From Bacteroidia bacterium (GTDB taxonomy: Bacteria; Bacteroidota; Bacteroidia; AKYH767-A; OLB10), in NCBI GenBank assembly GCA_025450095.1, contig JANWID010000108.1, positions 1-8,669 on the forward strand: a stretch of DNA of 8,669 nt. Direction: 5' to 3'. This document shows positions 1 through 7,939 of this stretch, one piece after another. The notes under the pieces were generated by a model, which saw only the letters and a program-made list of their open reading frames with translations, made no database searches and was not told the origin of the DNA. Each line of letters opens with the position of its first letter. The first letter of the stretch is position 1. The position numbers were made by a program, and so were the translations under genes.

Positions 1-1196
1 CAGGTTTGCACATTACGGGTCCGATAACCAATCCTGCTGTCAAAGGAAGTATTAAATTACAGGAAGGCACCGATATCACATACCGTCAGATCGATGAAGT
101 ATCCGTTCAGGAAACACAGACATATGTAACCTTTGCCAGTTTATCAAATGATAGCGCCCGACGGGTAGCTGCGTTTTCAGAAGTCAGAGAATTTTCGGGT
201 ATCCCTATTGTTCAGACTGCAATCGAGATAGATCCCAAAAGCAAATTCAATTTTGAAATCTCAAGTGGTTATGATATAAATATCGGAATTTCAGGGACCG
301 GCTTGCTTAACTATGCCATGCTACCTAATAAAACTATGAGCCTGACAGGTAATTATGAAATTAAAGATGGAAAGGCTGACTTAAAATTTCCCGGATGGCC
401 CATAAAAAGATTTAAAATTACAAGGGGTAGCTTCCTGAGATGGAACGGTGATGTCAGCGATCCGGAAATTGACCTGGAGGCAACATCAAAAGTGAAAGGC
501 TCCTATGTGAACCCGGTTGACAACAAATCAAGATATGTTGATTTTATAGTTTCGATGAAATTGTCGAATCAACTTTCAAAACTCGATGTTCTTTTTGATG
601 TAAAAAGTTCCGATCAGTATATCATGAGTGTTTTAAATTCATTGCCGGAAGAAGAACGCATGCGACAGGCTATCAATCTACTGATATTTGAAAGCATAAA
701 TCTTCCCAATATTGAAAGTTCGTCAAACTACCTCGATTCCCAAATCAATAGTTTTTGGGAGAATCAGCTGAATTCCCTGACGAGAACCAATTTCAAAAAA
801 GTAGAAGTATCATTTGGTATCGACAGCTACACTCAAACATCAGCTACCGGGGCTGAGGAAGATAAGACGAGTTTCAGTTATGAGGTGGAAAGAAAATTCT
901 TAAATGACCGGGCATCAGTCAAACTATCCGGTAGAATTAATGATGGCTCCGAAGCTGGAAACACATCCAACACGATGCTTGAAAATTTTATCCTGGAATA
1001 TGAACTTGACACCATGGAGCGGAAATTTTTAAAATTATATACCAAAAAGGATTATGAAGATATCCTTGACGGGGAGGTAACCAAATCTGGCGCAGGATTT
1101 ATTTATAGAAAAAGCTACCCGGATTTTAAAAGTATCTGGAAGCGAAAAAGTAAGTCCCAAAAAATTAAAGAACAAAATATTTCTGAATTAGAATAG
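1..1196 (+). CDS. tamB: Translocation/assembly module protein TamB, C-terminal part (5' truncated by window edge)
   Basis: The frame is already open at the first complete codon (position 3), so the TTG at position 6 is an internal Leu and the gene starts upstream of the window. About 397 C-terminal residues are visible. They match the TamB C-terminal (DUF490) domain: alternating beta-strand sequence, the segment GNYEIKDGKADL (from 348), a following GS-x-L-R-W-N-GD motif with the D-P-E-I-D-L-E-A strand (about 427-483), and a late EYELD strand region near 996-1011. TamB is an inner-membrane-anchored periplasmic protein forming a long hydrophobic beta groove that works with a TamA/TamL barrel in outer-membrane protein or lipid transport; this is family knowledge. 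The last ~20 residues are a charged tail. The TAG stop is three bases before tamL, and the two genes are in the same reading frame, so co-transcription is very likely. Family-level assignment is firm. Confidence 0.88.
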   Translation, partial: GLHITGPITNPAVKGSIKLQEGTDITYRQIDEVSVQETQTYVTFASLSNDSARRVAAFSEVREFSGIPIVQTAIEIDPKSKFNFEISSGYDINIGISGTGLLNYAMLPNKTMSLTGNYEIKDGKADLKFPGWPIKRFKITRGSFLRWNGDVSDPEIDLEATSKVKGSYVNPVDNKSRYVDFIVSMKLSNQLSKLDVLFDVKSSDQYIMSVLNSLPEEERMRQAINLLIFESINLPNIESSSNYLDSQINSFWENQLNSLTRTNFKKVEVSFGIDSYTQTSATGAEEDKTSFSYEVERKFLNDRASVKLSGRINDGSEAGNTSNTMLENFILEYELDTMERKFLKLYTKKDYEDILDGEVTKSGAGFIYRKSYPDFKSIWKRKSKSQKIKEQNISELE

Positions 1197-1199
1197 TCA

Positions 1200-3503
1200 A
1201 TGCTTATGAGATTTTCTTTCTCCTTTTTAGTAATTATTATTTTATTATTTATATTCAGCTCATGTTCGAATACCCGTTTCCTGAAGGATGATGAAGTTTT
1301 GTACACAGGTCTGAAAAAAGTTACTGTCACCGATAAGGAAAACCTAAAAAATAACAAAGGGGCAAAGATTCTCATTGATGAGATCACTTCCGTTAAACCG
1401 AATAATGCATTGTTTGGTACTCGTCGAATATTGCTGCCCTTGGGGTTGTGGGCTCACAATTATTTCAAACCAAAAAAAGAAGGTAAGAAAGGAAACTGGA
1501 TCTACCGGAATCTGGGCAAAGATCCTATTCTCATTTCTACAGTGAATCCGGAAACCAGGATCAAAAAACTGGAAACGGCCTTATTTGGGAAAGGGTATTT
1601 TCATGCAAAAGCACATTATGAGGTTCATCCTGAGAAAAGTAATCTACGAAAAGCTAAGTTATCATATACGATCAATCTGGATCGTCCATTTATAATCAAC
1701 AAAATTTTGAAAGAGACTCCTGTTGATAGTATTGATCTTTTTCTGAATACGTATATGGAGAATCTCAAAATAGAACCGGGAGATATATTTAACCTGGATA
1801 TAGTCAAAGCAGAAAAGCAGGCAATGGCTGCAAAACTTACTGAAGATGGATACTATTTCTTTTCTCCCGATTTTATCGATTTCATTGCGGATACATTAGC
1901 TGATCCTTACCAGATAGATCTCATGATCAGGAAGAGTAAAGATTTACCCGCATTTGTTTTAAAGAAATATTCCATTGATCGGATAAAGGTAAATTTCACC
2001 GGAATGGATATTGATTCAACCCGCCAGTCATCTTATATACCAGATTCTATTTTTTATGAAGGCGTATACATTATAGGAGCAAATAATTATTTGAAGCCTG
2101 AGCCTATCCGGCGCTGTATCCAATTTGAAACCGGGGATCTTTATTCCACATCACGGCACCAGGGAACTATCAAACAACTGAACAATACTGGTGTTTTTAA
2201 AAATGTGAGAGTGCAGTTTTTACTTTCAGATACTGTGAATCAAAAAGTAAATCTCGTCATTGAATTGTCGCCGAAGGATAATGTTACGGTTAACCTGGAG
2301 GGATATGTGCAAACCAAATCAACTGGTTTTGCGGGTCCCGGCCTGGAAATTACTGTATCAGATGGCAATATAGGACGTGCAGCGAATACGCTTCAACTCC
2401 GGTTAACGGGCGGTTTTGAATGGCAGACGGGAAAAAAATCAGAAGCAGAGCTTGGTACCAATTCATATAATGCCGGAATTAATTCAGCATTTGTATTTCC
2501 GAAGTTTATCCTGCCTTTCAAAGCAGATTGGGAAAAGAAACTGCTGACCAGTAAAACAATCTGTGATCTGGGTTTCGAGTTTCTGAATAATGTGAGATAT
2601 TACAGGATGACTTCACTTACTGCAGGAATTGGCTACCTGTGGAAGAAACGTCGGAAAATAACAAACAGGTTTTCACCTGTAAGGGTTAACATTGTGAACC
2701 TTTTGGAAACTACTTCAAACTTTGATAGTATTGTAGAAGGCAACATTTATGTTAAGAAAAGTTTTGAAGAACAAACTGTGTTGGGTATGATGTACGATTT
2801 CATATTCGATAATACTTTGAAAAAATCAAACGGAACATACTTCCAGGCTATCTTTGGAACATCGGGAAACGCTGCAAGCTTAATCAGTAACATAATCGGG
2901 AACGATAAACCTTATAAAATTCTGGGTAACGTGTATTCCCAGTTTTTCAAGACTTCATTTGATTTCCGGTATTTTACCGGCACTATAAAAAAGGGACTTG
3001 TTTTTCGGATCTACACCGGAGTCGGGTATTCCTATGGAAATTCAACGGTAATGCCGTACATCGAACAATTTTACAGTGGAGGTACTACCAGCATCAGGGG
3101 ATTCGCAGCCCGTGCCCTGGGTCCTGGCAGTTACAAACCCGATGAAATAAACGGTATTATTGATCAGACAGGTGACATAAAGCTGGAGTTTAATACAGAA
3201 TACCGGGTTCCTTTTTCCGATATGGTGCATGGCGCATTATTCGTAGATATTGGAAATGTATGGCTATTGAATAAAGATGAATACCGACCGGGTGCAGAAT
3301 TCAATTTTAGTACTTTCACAAATCAGCTTGCGATGGGCTCCGGATTTGGATTGCGGTTCGATTTTGATTTCTTCATAGTCCGGACCGACCTGGGAATCCC
3401 TATGAGGAATACATATAAATCGGAAAACGGGTATTGGGTGGATGGTCTTTCAGAGGCATTTTCAGAGTACCGGTTTAATATTGCGATTGGTTACCCTTTT
3501 TGA
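1200..3503 (+). CDS. tamL: TamL: lipoprotein BamA/TamA-family outer-membrane protein
   Basis: This is a 767-residue Omp85-family protein, the partner of TamB. The N-terminus has a basic residue, a hydrophobic run and a lipobox ending in Cys22 (FSSC), predicting signal peptidase II processing; lipid-modified TamA homologues (TamL) are characteristic of Bacteroidetes. Typical TamL N-terminal sequence follows: LKDDEVLYTG, then KPNN at 66-69 and a WAHNYF/LGKDP segment. POTRA-like regions are seen at roughly 100-180, 190-250 and 280-350, the last with KPEPIRRCIQFETGD and NNTGVFKNVRVQF. The barrel runs from about 361 to the end. It contains the diagnostic loop-6 motif GGTTSIRGF at 627-635 (IRGF 632-635) and ends in aromatic YPF, a normal beta-signal. 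ATG at 1200 is used because it follows tamB by three bases; ATG at 1206 would also keep the signal peptide. There is no clear Shine-Dalgarno site. The gene appears intact. Confidence 0.93.
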   Translation: MLMRFSFSFLVIIILLFIFSSCSNTRFLKDDEVLYTGLKKVTVTDKENLKNNKGAKILIDEITSVKPNNALFGTRRILLPLGLWAHNYFKPKKEGKKGNWIYRNLGKDPILISTVNPETRIKKLETALFGKGYFHAKAHYEVHPEKSNLRKAKLSYTINLDRPFIINKILKETPVDSIDLFLNTYMENLKIEPGDIFNLDIVKAEKQAMAAKLTEDGYYFFSPDFIDFIADTLADPYQIDLMIRKSKDLPAFVLKKYSIDRIKVNFTGMDIDSTRQSSYIPDSIFYEGVYIIGANNYLKPEPIRRCIQFETGDLYSTSRHQGTIKQLNNTGVFKNVRVQFLLSDTVNQKVNLVIELSPKDNVTVNLEGYVQTKSTGFAGPGLEITVSDGNIGRAANTLQLRLTGGFEWQTGKKSEAELGTNSYNAGINSAFVFPKFILPFKADWEKKLLTSKTICDLGFEFLNNVRYYRMTSLTAGIGYLWKKRRKITNRFSPVRVNIVNLLETTSNFDSIVEGNIYVKKSFEEQTVLGMMYDFIFDNTLKKSNGTYFQAIFGTSGNAASLISNIIGNDKPYKILGNVYSQFFKTSFDFRYFTGTIKKGLVFRIYTGVGYSYGNSTVMPYIEQFYSGGTTSIRGFAARALGPGSYKPDEINGIIDQTGDIKLEFNTEYRVPFSDMVHGALFVDIGNVWLLNKDEYRPGAEFNFSTFTNQLAMGSGFGLRFDFDFFIVRTDLGIPMRNTYKSENGYWVDGLSEAFSEYRFNIAIGYPF

Positions 3504-3552
3504 AATATTTATATGACCTTTACTTAGTAATTTTAATTCATCCCTTCAGGAA

Positions 3553-5118
3553 ATGAAAATAAAATTAACATTTTGCATTATTTTATATTCAGCAACACTT
3601 TTTGCGCAACAGGGTATTTTCAAACTAATTCATTCCGGTACCGCGACGAAAATAATTCAAACTAAAGATGGGAATTTTATCACAGCAATCGGGTCAGGAA
3701 ACTTTTTCAAATTAATCAAACTTGATCAGAATGCCGACACTATATGGACCAAGAGTTACATTGATAACATTAGTAATCCGGATGTCATGGCTGTCACTGA
3801 TATTATTGAAACATCAGACAGTAGTTTGATAGTTTCTGGCATTGTTTCAAGTCTGTGGGGACCCTCTGTAATTCATGATATTTTCTTCATGAAAACGGAC
3901 AAGTACGGCACACTACAGACATATAATACATTGGCTCTCCCTGATGTGGATTTCTATTACAAAATCACAATCCAGGAAGCCTGGAACGGAGGTTATGTTA
4001 TAGCTGCCGGTTGTACATTGACTACCAGCGAAGCTGAAATTCTTTTTATAAAACTTGATTCAAATGGTTCGGTAGTTTTTGCAAATATCTACAATAACCC
4101 GTTTGGAGGTAAACTTGTATTTGATATGATTAAAGCGCCCGATTCGACTTATATTATAAGTGGTGCTATTTCCGGATTTACAGGAGACAATTTGCTAATC
4201 GGGAAATTAAACCAAATTGGACAACCATTATGGTGGAATTTTGCAGACGATCCGTCTACAGGCGCCGGCGTATTTAAGGTAATTAATACCTATGATAATG
4301 GATATTTATTAACTTGTTTTGATATTAATTCACCGGTTCTTGTAAAACTCGACAGTTTGCGGAATGTTGAATTCGCATACTCTTACCTGTTACCTTCAGG
4401 ACCAACTTCAGCTCTCCCAATGCCGGCGTCAACTATTCAGATGCCGGATAGTGGTTATGTTTTATATTGTACCGGTAACGACAATATATTCCTGATAAGA
4501 ACCGACAAATACGGAGATACATTATGGACAAGATCTTACGGAACTGATTACTCAGACTATGTATCTGACTTTTATTTTAATCATCAGGGGTCATTACTAA
4601 TGTCAAATAATTATTTTGTTTTTACTTTCAGTATTCAGGATAATAGTTCAGGAAACTTTTATTCAGCGGTTTCAATAATTGATACATCGGGGGAATTGTG
4701 TAATGCGCAGCCAAATGGGTGTATAGTGAACAGTCGTAATTACACGAGCACCAGTGCACTTTTTTCTTCTGTAAGTGTGCTTAATTATGTAACCAATGTA
4801 CCGATTCTGTCTTTGCCAGGTGGAATAACTGATTCCTTATTGTGTAACCTTACTTCAATACCAGATGAATTTTTGGATGAAATGAACATTTCAGTCTACC
4901 CAAATCCATTTACTGATGAAATTACCATGCAAATCAATCCCCTTATTTCAGGTGTAAATCATTTGGTGCTCTATAACTCTTTTGGATTAAAATGCTTTGA
5001 TAAATTCAACATCAGTACTTCCTCACCAATTGACCTTCACAACCTGTCACCTGGTTTATATTTCCTGGAGTATCGTGTCAATAATCGGAATTTTACTAAA
5101 AAAATTGTTAAGATTTAG
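3553..5118 (+). CDS. Secreted seven-repeat beta-propeller-like protein with T9SS type A sorting domain
   Basis: The 521-residue protein starts with a Sec signal peptide (hydrophobic core, predicted cleavage after Ala18 in LFA-QQ). The body has seven degenerate repeats of 46-55 residues, beginning near residues 34, 83, 138, 191, 241, 293 and 339. Each has a strand with a DG/GGY/SGY turn, a Y-(I/V/L) strand, then an L-I-K-L/T-D-x-x-G-D-T-x-W-type strand; the best copies are in units 1 and 6 (IRTDKYGDTLWTRSYG). Seven such units fit a seven-bladed propeller. The C-terminus is a T9SS sorting domain from about 446 (ISVYPNPF, YPNP 449-452), with the usual LYN..G and L..L.PGLYFLEY elements and a KKIVKI ending. 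It should therefore cross the outer membrane by T9SS and be surface-attached or released. The ligand or role is unknown. It lies 49 bases after tamL; whether it shares that transcript is unclear. AGGA sits seven bases upstream of the ATG. Confidence 0.88.
   Translation: MKIKLTFCIILYSATLFAQQGIFKLIHSGTATKIIQTKDGNFITAIGSGNFFKLIKLDQNADTIWTKSYIDNISNPDVMAVTDIIETSDSSLIVSGIVSSLWGPSVIHDIFFMKTDKYGTLQTYNTLALPDVDFYYKITIQEAWNGGYVIAAGCTLTTSEAEILFIKLDSNGSVVFANIYNNPFGGKLVFDMIKAPDSTYIISGAISGFTGDNLLIGKLNQIGQPLWWNFADDPSTGAGVFKVINTYDNGYLLTCFDINSPVLVKLDSLRNVEFAYSYLLPSGPTSALPMPASTIQMPDSGYVLYCTGNDNIFLIRTDKYGDTLWTRSYGTDYSDYVSDFYFNHQGSLLMSNNYFVFTFSIQDNSSGNFYSAVSIIDTSGELCNAQPNGCIVNSRNYTSTSALFSSVSVLNYVTNVPILSLPGGITDSLLCNLTSIPDEFLDEMNISVYPNPFTDEITMQINPLISGVNHLVLYNSFGLKCFDKFNISTSSPIDLHNLSPGLYFLEYRVNNRNFTKKIVKI
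3652..4686 (+). repeat. Seven degenerate propeller-blade repeats within the T9SS cargo gene
   Basis: Protein-level repeats begin at nucleotides 3652, 3799, 3964, 4123, 4273, 4429 and 4567, with spacings of 49, 55, 53, 50, 52 and 46 codons. The consensus is roughly I-x-x-x-D-x-G-Y-I-x-x-G followed by a L-(I/V)-K-(L/T)-D-x-x-G strand. They are diverged at DNA level, so this is an ancient domain repeat rather than a recent duplication. Unit 7 is the weakest and its end is approximate. Confidence 0.7.
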
Positions 5119-5230
5119 CGGAGTTTTTCGATTATTCTATTCTGCGTTCTGAGCTTTTTGTTTTGGTTGAACAAAGGGTCAGACAGAGGGGATTTTGAAC
5201 AGATTTTGATTAATTTTGGGATGAACTGAT

Positions 5231-6565
5231 ATGGAAAATACAGCCCTGATTATTTTTTTCATCTTTCTACTCCCGGTTTTATTCCTGGCCGGGTACCTTC
5301 TTGGCAAGCGGGATGTTCGTGAGCAAAAGGTACAGGAACGAATTGAGGAATATCCATTTTATCCTTTTATTACCAATGAACAGGGTTTGGTGGAATTCAG
5401 TCAGCCGAAGTTTAACGCAGCCGTACAATACCTGATCCGGCATAAAAACTCATTGGCTTCGCTACAACTCATCATCATCGGCGAGCAGAATATCGTGCGC
5501 GATATATTGGGTAGTGCCGATCTGAGCAACTATATGATTTTATACCGAAAGCACGACGGGCAGGAGCTGCTTGCCGAGCAGAACCGGTTCATGGAAAATT
5601 ATAAACGTATCGTGAGCCTGATTGGAAGATCATTCAAGGGTACCGGAATCGAGATCCTGTTGCACAACCTGGTTAATCCCACCAAATCGGTAATTGCAAT
5701 CGAGAATGGAGAAGTAACAGGACGGAAGTTGGAAAACGGCACCACGAACTTACTCCTCGACCTGAAAACACGCAACCATCACAACCAGGACAAGCTCAAC
5801 TATGAACTTCGCATCGGTGCGCGCCTTTTCAAGTGCACTACCATTCCCATTTTTCGTCGCGACTATGGTTTGGTTGGCGCAATTTGCATTAATGTAGATG
5901 CCAATTTCATTCGCAATGAAGTGATGAGCAGCAAGGCCCGGTTGGAAGCTTTTATCGACAACCTGCTAAAAACAGATTTTCTATTGGGCGAAAATATTCT
6001 GTCGAAGGACGAATACCAGGCTGCTCTGGCTGGCAAGCGTTTCTTTACGGATGACGTTTTTCACAAATCCGGTAACGGCCACAACAAACGTCTCATGGCA
6101 ATACTTTTTTCTGATATAGTCAGCTATTCTACGTTGATGGGACGTGATGAAAGCGAGGCACTGCGTGTGCTATCGGAAAACCGAAGGATACATGAGCGCA
6201 ATTTATCAGCAAATCATGGAATACTTCTGAAAGAAATTGGTGACGGTATCCTGGCAGGTTTCGATTCAGTTTCGGATGCCGTACAATGTGCGTTGCAAAT
6301 CCAACGTGATGTGAAAGAAACGGAGCATTTTGCGCTGCGCATTGGCATTCACCTGGGTGAAGTCAATGCAGGCAACAACGACATTCTTGGCGATGGAGTT
6401 AACATTGCTTCCCGGATTCAGTCACTCGCTGAACCCGGAACCGTTTTTATTTCAGGAGTGGTGTACGACAACATCCGCAACAAACTGGAGATGCCAGCGG
6501 AATATATCGGCGAAAAAATGCTGAAGAATATTGATGAAGCCGTGCGGATATTTAAATTGGTTTAA
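5231..6565 (+). CDS. Membrane-anchored class III adenylate/guanylate cyclase with YheO-like PAS sensor domain
   Basis: The 444-residue protein has one N-terminal transmembrane helix (about residues 5-24) followed by KR-rich sequence, which favours a cytoplasmic C-terminal part. Residues ~126-223 match the YheO-like PAS domain: IEILLHNL, then SVIAIENGEVTGRK, TTNLLLDL and GAICINVD. After a linker, a class III cyclase domain occupies ~288-444. Its residues look complete: metal-binding Asp295 (FSDIVSYS) and Asp338 (EIGDG), substrate-selecting Lys334 and Asp384, and transition-state Asn391 and Arg395 (VNIASR). The Lys/Asp pair favours ATP over GTP, so cAMP is the likely product; this is inferred from family rules. 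Cyclases of this type act as dimers. YheO-type PAS domains normally precede a DNA-binding HTH, which is absent here. No partner gene is adjacent. Three sampled 60-base blocks near the start are 43-52% G+C, above the two upstream genes. The ATG at 5231 is the only start that keeps the membrane helix whole. Confidence 0.9.
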   Translation: MENTALIIFFIFLLPVLFLAGYLLGKRDVREQKVQERIEEYPFYPFITNEQGLVEFSQPKFNAAVQYLIRHKNSLASLQLIIIGEQNIVRDILGSADLSNYMILYRKHDGQELLAEQNRFMENYKRIVSLIGRSFKGTGIEILLHNLVNPTKSVIAIENGEVTGRKLENGTTNLLLDLKTRNHHNQDKLNYELRIGARLFKCTTIPIFRRDYGLVGAICINVDANFIRNEVMSSKARLEAFIDNLLKTDFLLGENILSKDEYQAALAGKRFFTDDVFHKSGNGHNKRLMAILFSDIVSYSTLMGRDESEALRVLSENRRIHERNLSANHGILLKEIGDGILAGFDSVSDAVQCALQIQRDVKETEHFALRIGIHLGEVNAGNNDILGDGVNIASRIQSLAEPGTVFISGVVYDNIRNKLEMPAEYIGEKMLKNIDEAVRIFKLV

Positions 6566-6982
6566 CACCATTTCACCTTAAGCATTATTCATAATATGTT
6601 AGTCAATTTTTTCGTCAGTCTGAACTCCCGGTATATTGATTAACACATAACACTTATTGAATAATGTATAATTAAACTGACTTTAGAAATTTTTCATAAT
6701 TCATTAATGTTATTCAATTTTTTCATCTCCCGACCCATCATTCTTTATCCTAAAATTGGCTTCTCCCGGTGAAAATCCTTCTTACTTTGAGGAAATAGCT
6801 TCGCAGCGACAATTCCATTTTTCAACCTCATAGAACAAGTTCCGCTTTTAAATTATTTACAAATTAATAGTATATACAATTGATTTTTATTCTGCTGTAT
6901 TCAGGCATGATTTTTTAAAACCACTCCATGCAGCGATTCCGGTGCTGTAATCTTATTGCCTTAACCTTAAAAACTAATTCAC
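6566..6982. other. 417-base AT-rich intergenic spacer
   Basis: This stretch lies between the cyclase stop and the CHRD gene. I see no credible coding frame, no tRNA or other RNA gene, and no strong intrinsic terminator. Visible structure is limited to an imperfect 21-base direct repeat (6596-6616 and 6707-6727), a small palindrome TTATTGAATAA at 6654-6664 and a weak GCATG/CATGC stem at 6905-6931. The promoter of the CHRD gene probably lies here, but no full Bacteroidetes -33/-7 pair stands out. Confidence 0.6.
6596..6727. repeat. Imperfect 21-base direct repeat pair in the spacer
   Basis: Copy 1 is at 6596-6616 (ATGTTAGTCAATTTTTTCGT plus C) and copy 2 at 6707-6727 (ATGTTATTCAATTTTTTCAT plus C), with 19 of 21 bases identical and starts 111 bases apart. 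Each is preceded by TTCATAAT (6588-6595 and 6693-6700), but at different spacing. They could be binding sites for a regulator or just chance in AT-rich DNA. Confidence 0.4.
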
Positions 6983-7939
6983 ATGAAACGATTTTGTACT
7001 TTATGGTTATTATTATGTATTCTCGTAGTTGCTGTCCAGGCTCAGAATTTCACTGGAAACTTAACATTCAGTGCCAACATGAATGGAGACCAGGAAACTC
7101 CGGCGGTGGTTACTCCGGCAGTTGGTGTAGCCGGACTTACCTTAAATGCCACGCATGACACCTTATGTGTAAACGTTAGCGTGATTGGACTTAGCGGATC
7201 AATAACTGCATCGCATTTACACTTTGGCCCTCCGGGAATCGGAGGTCCTGTATGGGTGAACCTAAACTCATTTATCATTGGAAACCGGATTATTGGAACC
7301 ATTGTTTCGCCAGCTGATTCTGTACTGGAAATGCTCATGAGTGGATTTCTTTATATTAATGTGCATACTGGAGCGAATCCTTCTGGTGAAATCCGTGGTC
7401 AGATCTATATGGAGTCCGATGTTCCATTGAGTGCCCTTCTCGATGGTATACAGGAGACTCCACCGGTAACAACTCCCGCTTATGGATATACGTCATTTCG
7501 GTTAAGCAAAAGTCTTAATCGAATGACTATTGATGGGGTTTTTGGCGGCTTAACAGATACTATCACAGGTATCCATCTGCACACGGGAGCTATTGGTGTC
7601 AGCGGTCCGATTGTCGAGGATTTGATGTCCGGCCTGACTGCAAATACACTTCACATCGATGTAAATCCGATAGCCTATCTAAGCGATCTCATCAATGGAA
7701 ATATTTATATCAACGTTCATACGACAACAAATCCCAATGGAGAAATTCGCGGCCAGGTGATTTTTACTCCGATGCTGACTTTTTATTTCATCATGTCAGG
7801 TGTAGAAGAGACACCTCCCAATGCAGCCCCCGGTGTTGCCATAGGTAATGTATGGATATCACCGGGAATGGATTCCCTTTTTTACTACATCGCTGCTGAT
7901 ACACTAACATCAATTCCTACTGGTGCGCAATTACATTAG
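6983..7939 (+). CDS. Proximal open frame of the interrupted CHRD gene (318 residues)
   Basis: If the TAG is a real stop, this is the product: signal peptide, two complete CHRD domains (about residues 22-140 and 147-258) and the first half of a third, ending abruptly after GAQLH. It would reach the periplasm but lacks the T9SS sorting domain, so it could not be exported or anchored as the full protein is. The start ATG at 6983 is supported by the signal peptide (MKRF, hydrophobic core, VQA-QN). The upstream sequence is A-rich without a Shine-Dalgarno site. Confidence 0.75.
   Translation: MKRFCTLWLLLCILVVAVQAQNFTGNLTFSANMNGDQETPAVVTPAVGVAGLTLNATHDTLCVNVSVIGLSGSITASHLHFGPPGIGGPVWVNLNSFIIGNRIIGTIVSPADSVLEMLMSGFLYINVHTGANPSGEIRGQIYMESDVPLSALLDGIQETPPVTTPAYGYTSFRLSKSLNRMTIDGVFGGLTDTITGIHLHTGAIGVSGPIVEDLMSGLTANTLHIDVNPIAYLSDLINGNIYINVHTTTNPNGEIRGQVIFTPMLTFYFIMSGVEETPPNAAPGVAIGNVWISPGMDSLFYYIAADTLTSIPTGAQLH

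Noticed and set aside
6..8. TTG as a start codon for the first gene
   Set aside because: The frame is open to the window edge and the residues around it are ordinary TamB body sequence with no signal or membrane anchor, so the gene continues upstream.
1115..1387. Minus-strand open frame across the tamB-tamL junction
   Set aside because: It overlaps two well-supported genes on the other strand and resembles no known family.
5211..5218. TAATTTTG, a match to the Bacteroidetes -7 box TAnnTTTG, just before the cyclase gene
   Set aside because: There is no TTG at the expected 17-23 base spacing upstream, and a start of transcription here would leave a leader of only about six bases.
5119..5229. 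A 36-codon in-frame extension of the propeller protein past its TAG
   Set aside because: The T9SS sorting domain ends normally with KKIVKI at the stop, and a run of 36 open codons is not unlikely by chance.
6783..6789. TACTTTG with an upstream TTG (6756-6758) as a promoter for the CHRD gene
   Set aside because: The -7 box is one base short of the consensus and the spacer is about 24 bases, outside the usual range.
6905..6931. GCATG ... CATGC possible hairpin before the CHRD gene
   Set aside because: A five-base stem with a 17-base loop is too weak to be called a terminator or riboswitch.
7042..7338. Minus-strand open frame inside the CHRD gene
   Set aside because: It is antisense to a clear CHRD repeat with a signal peptide and has no recognisable features of its own.
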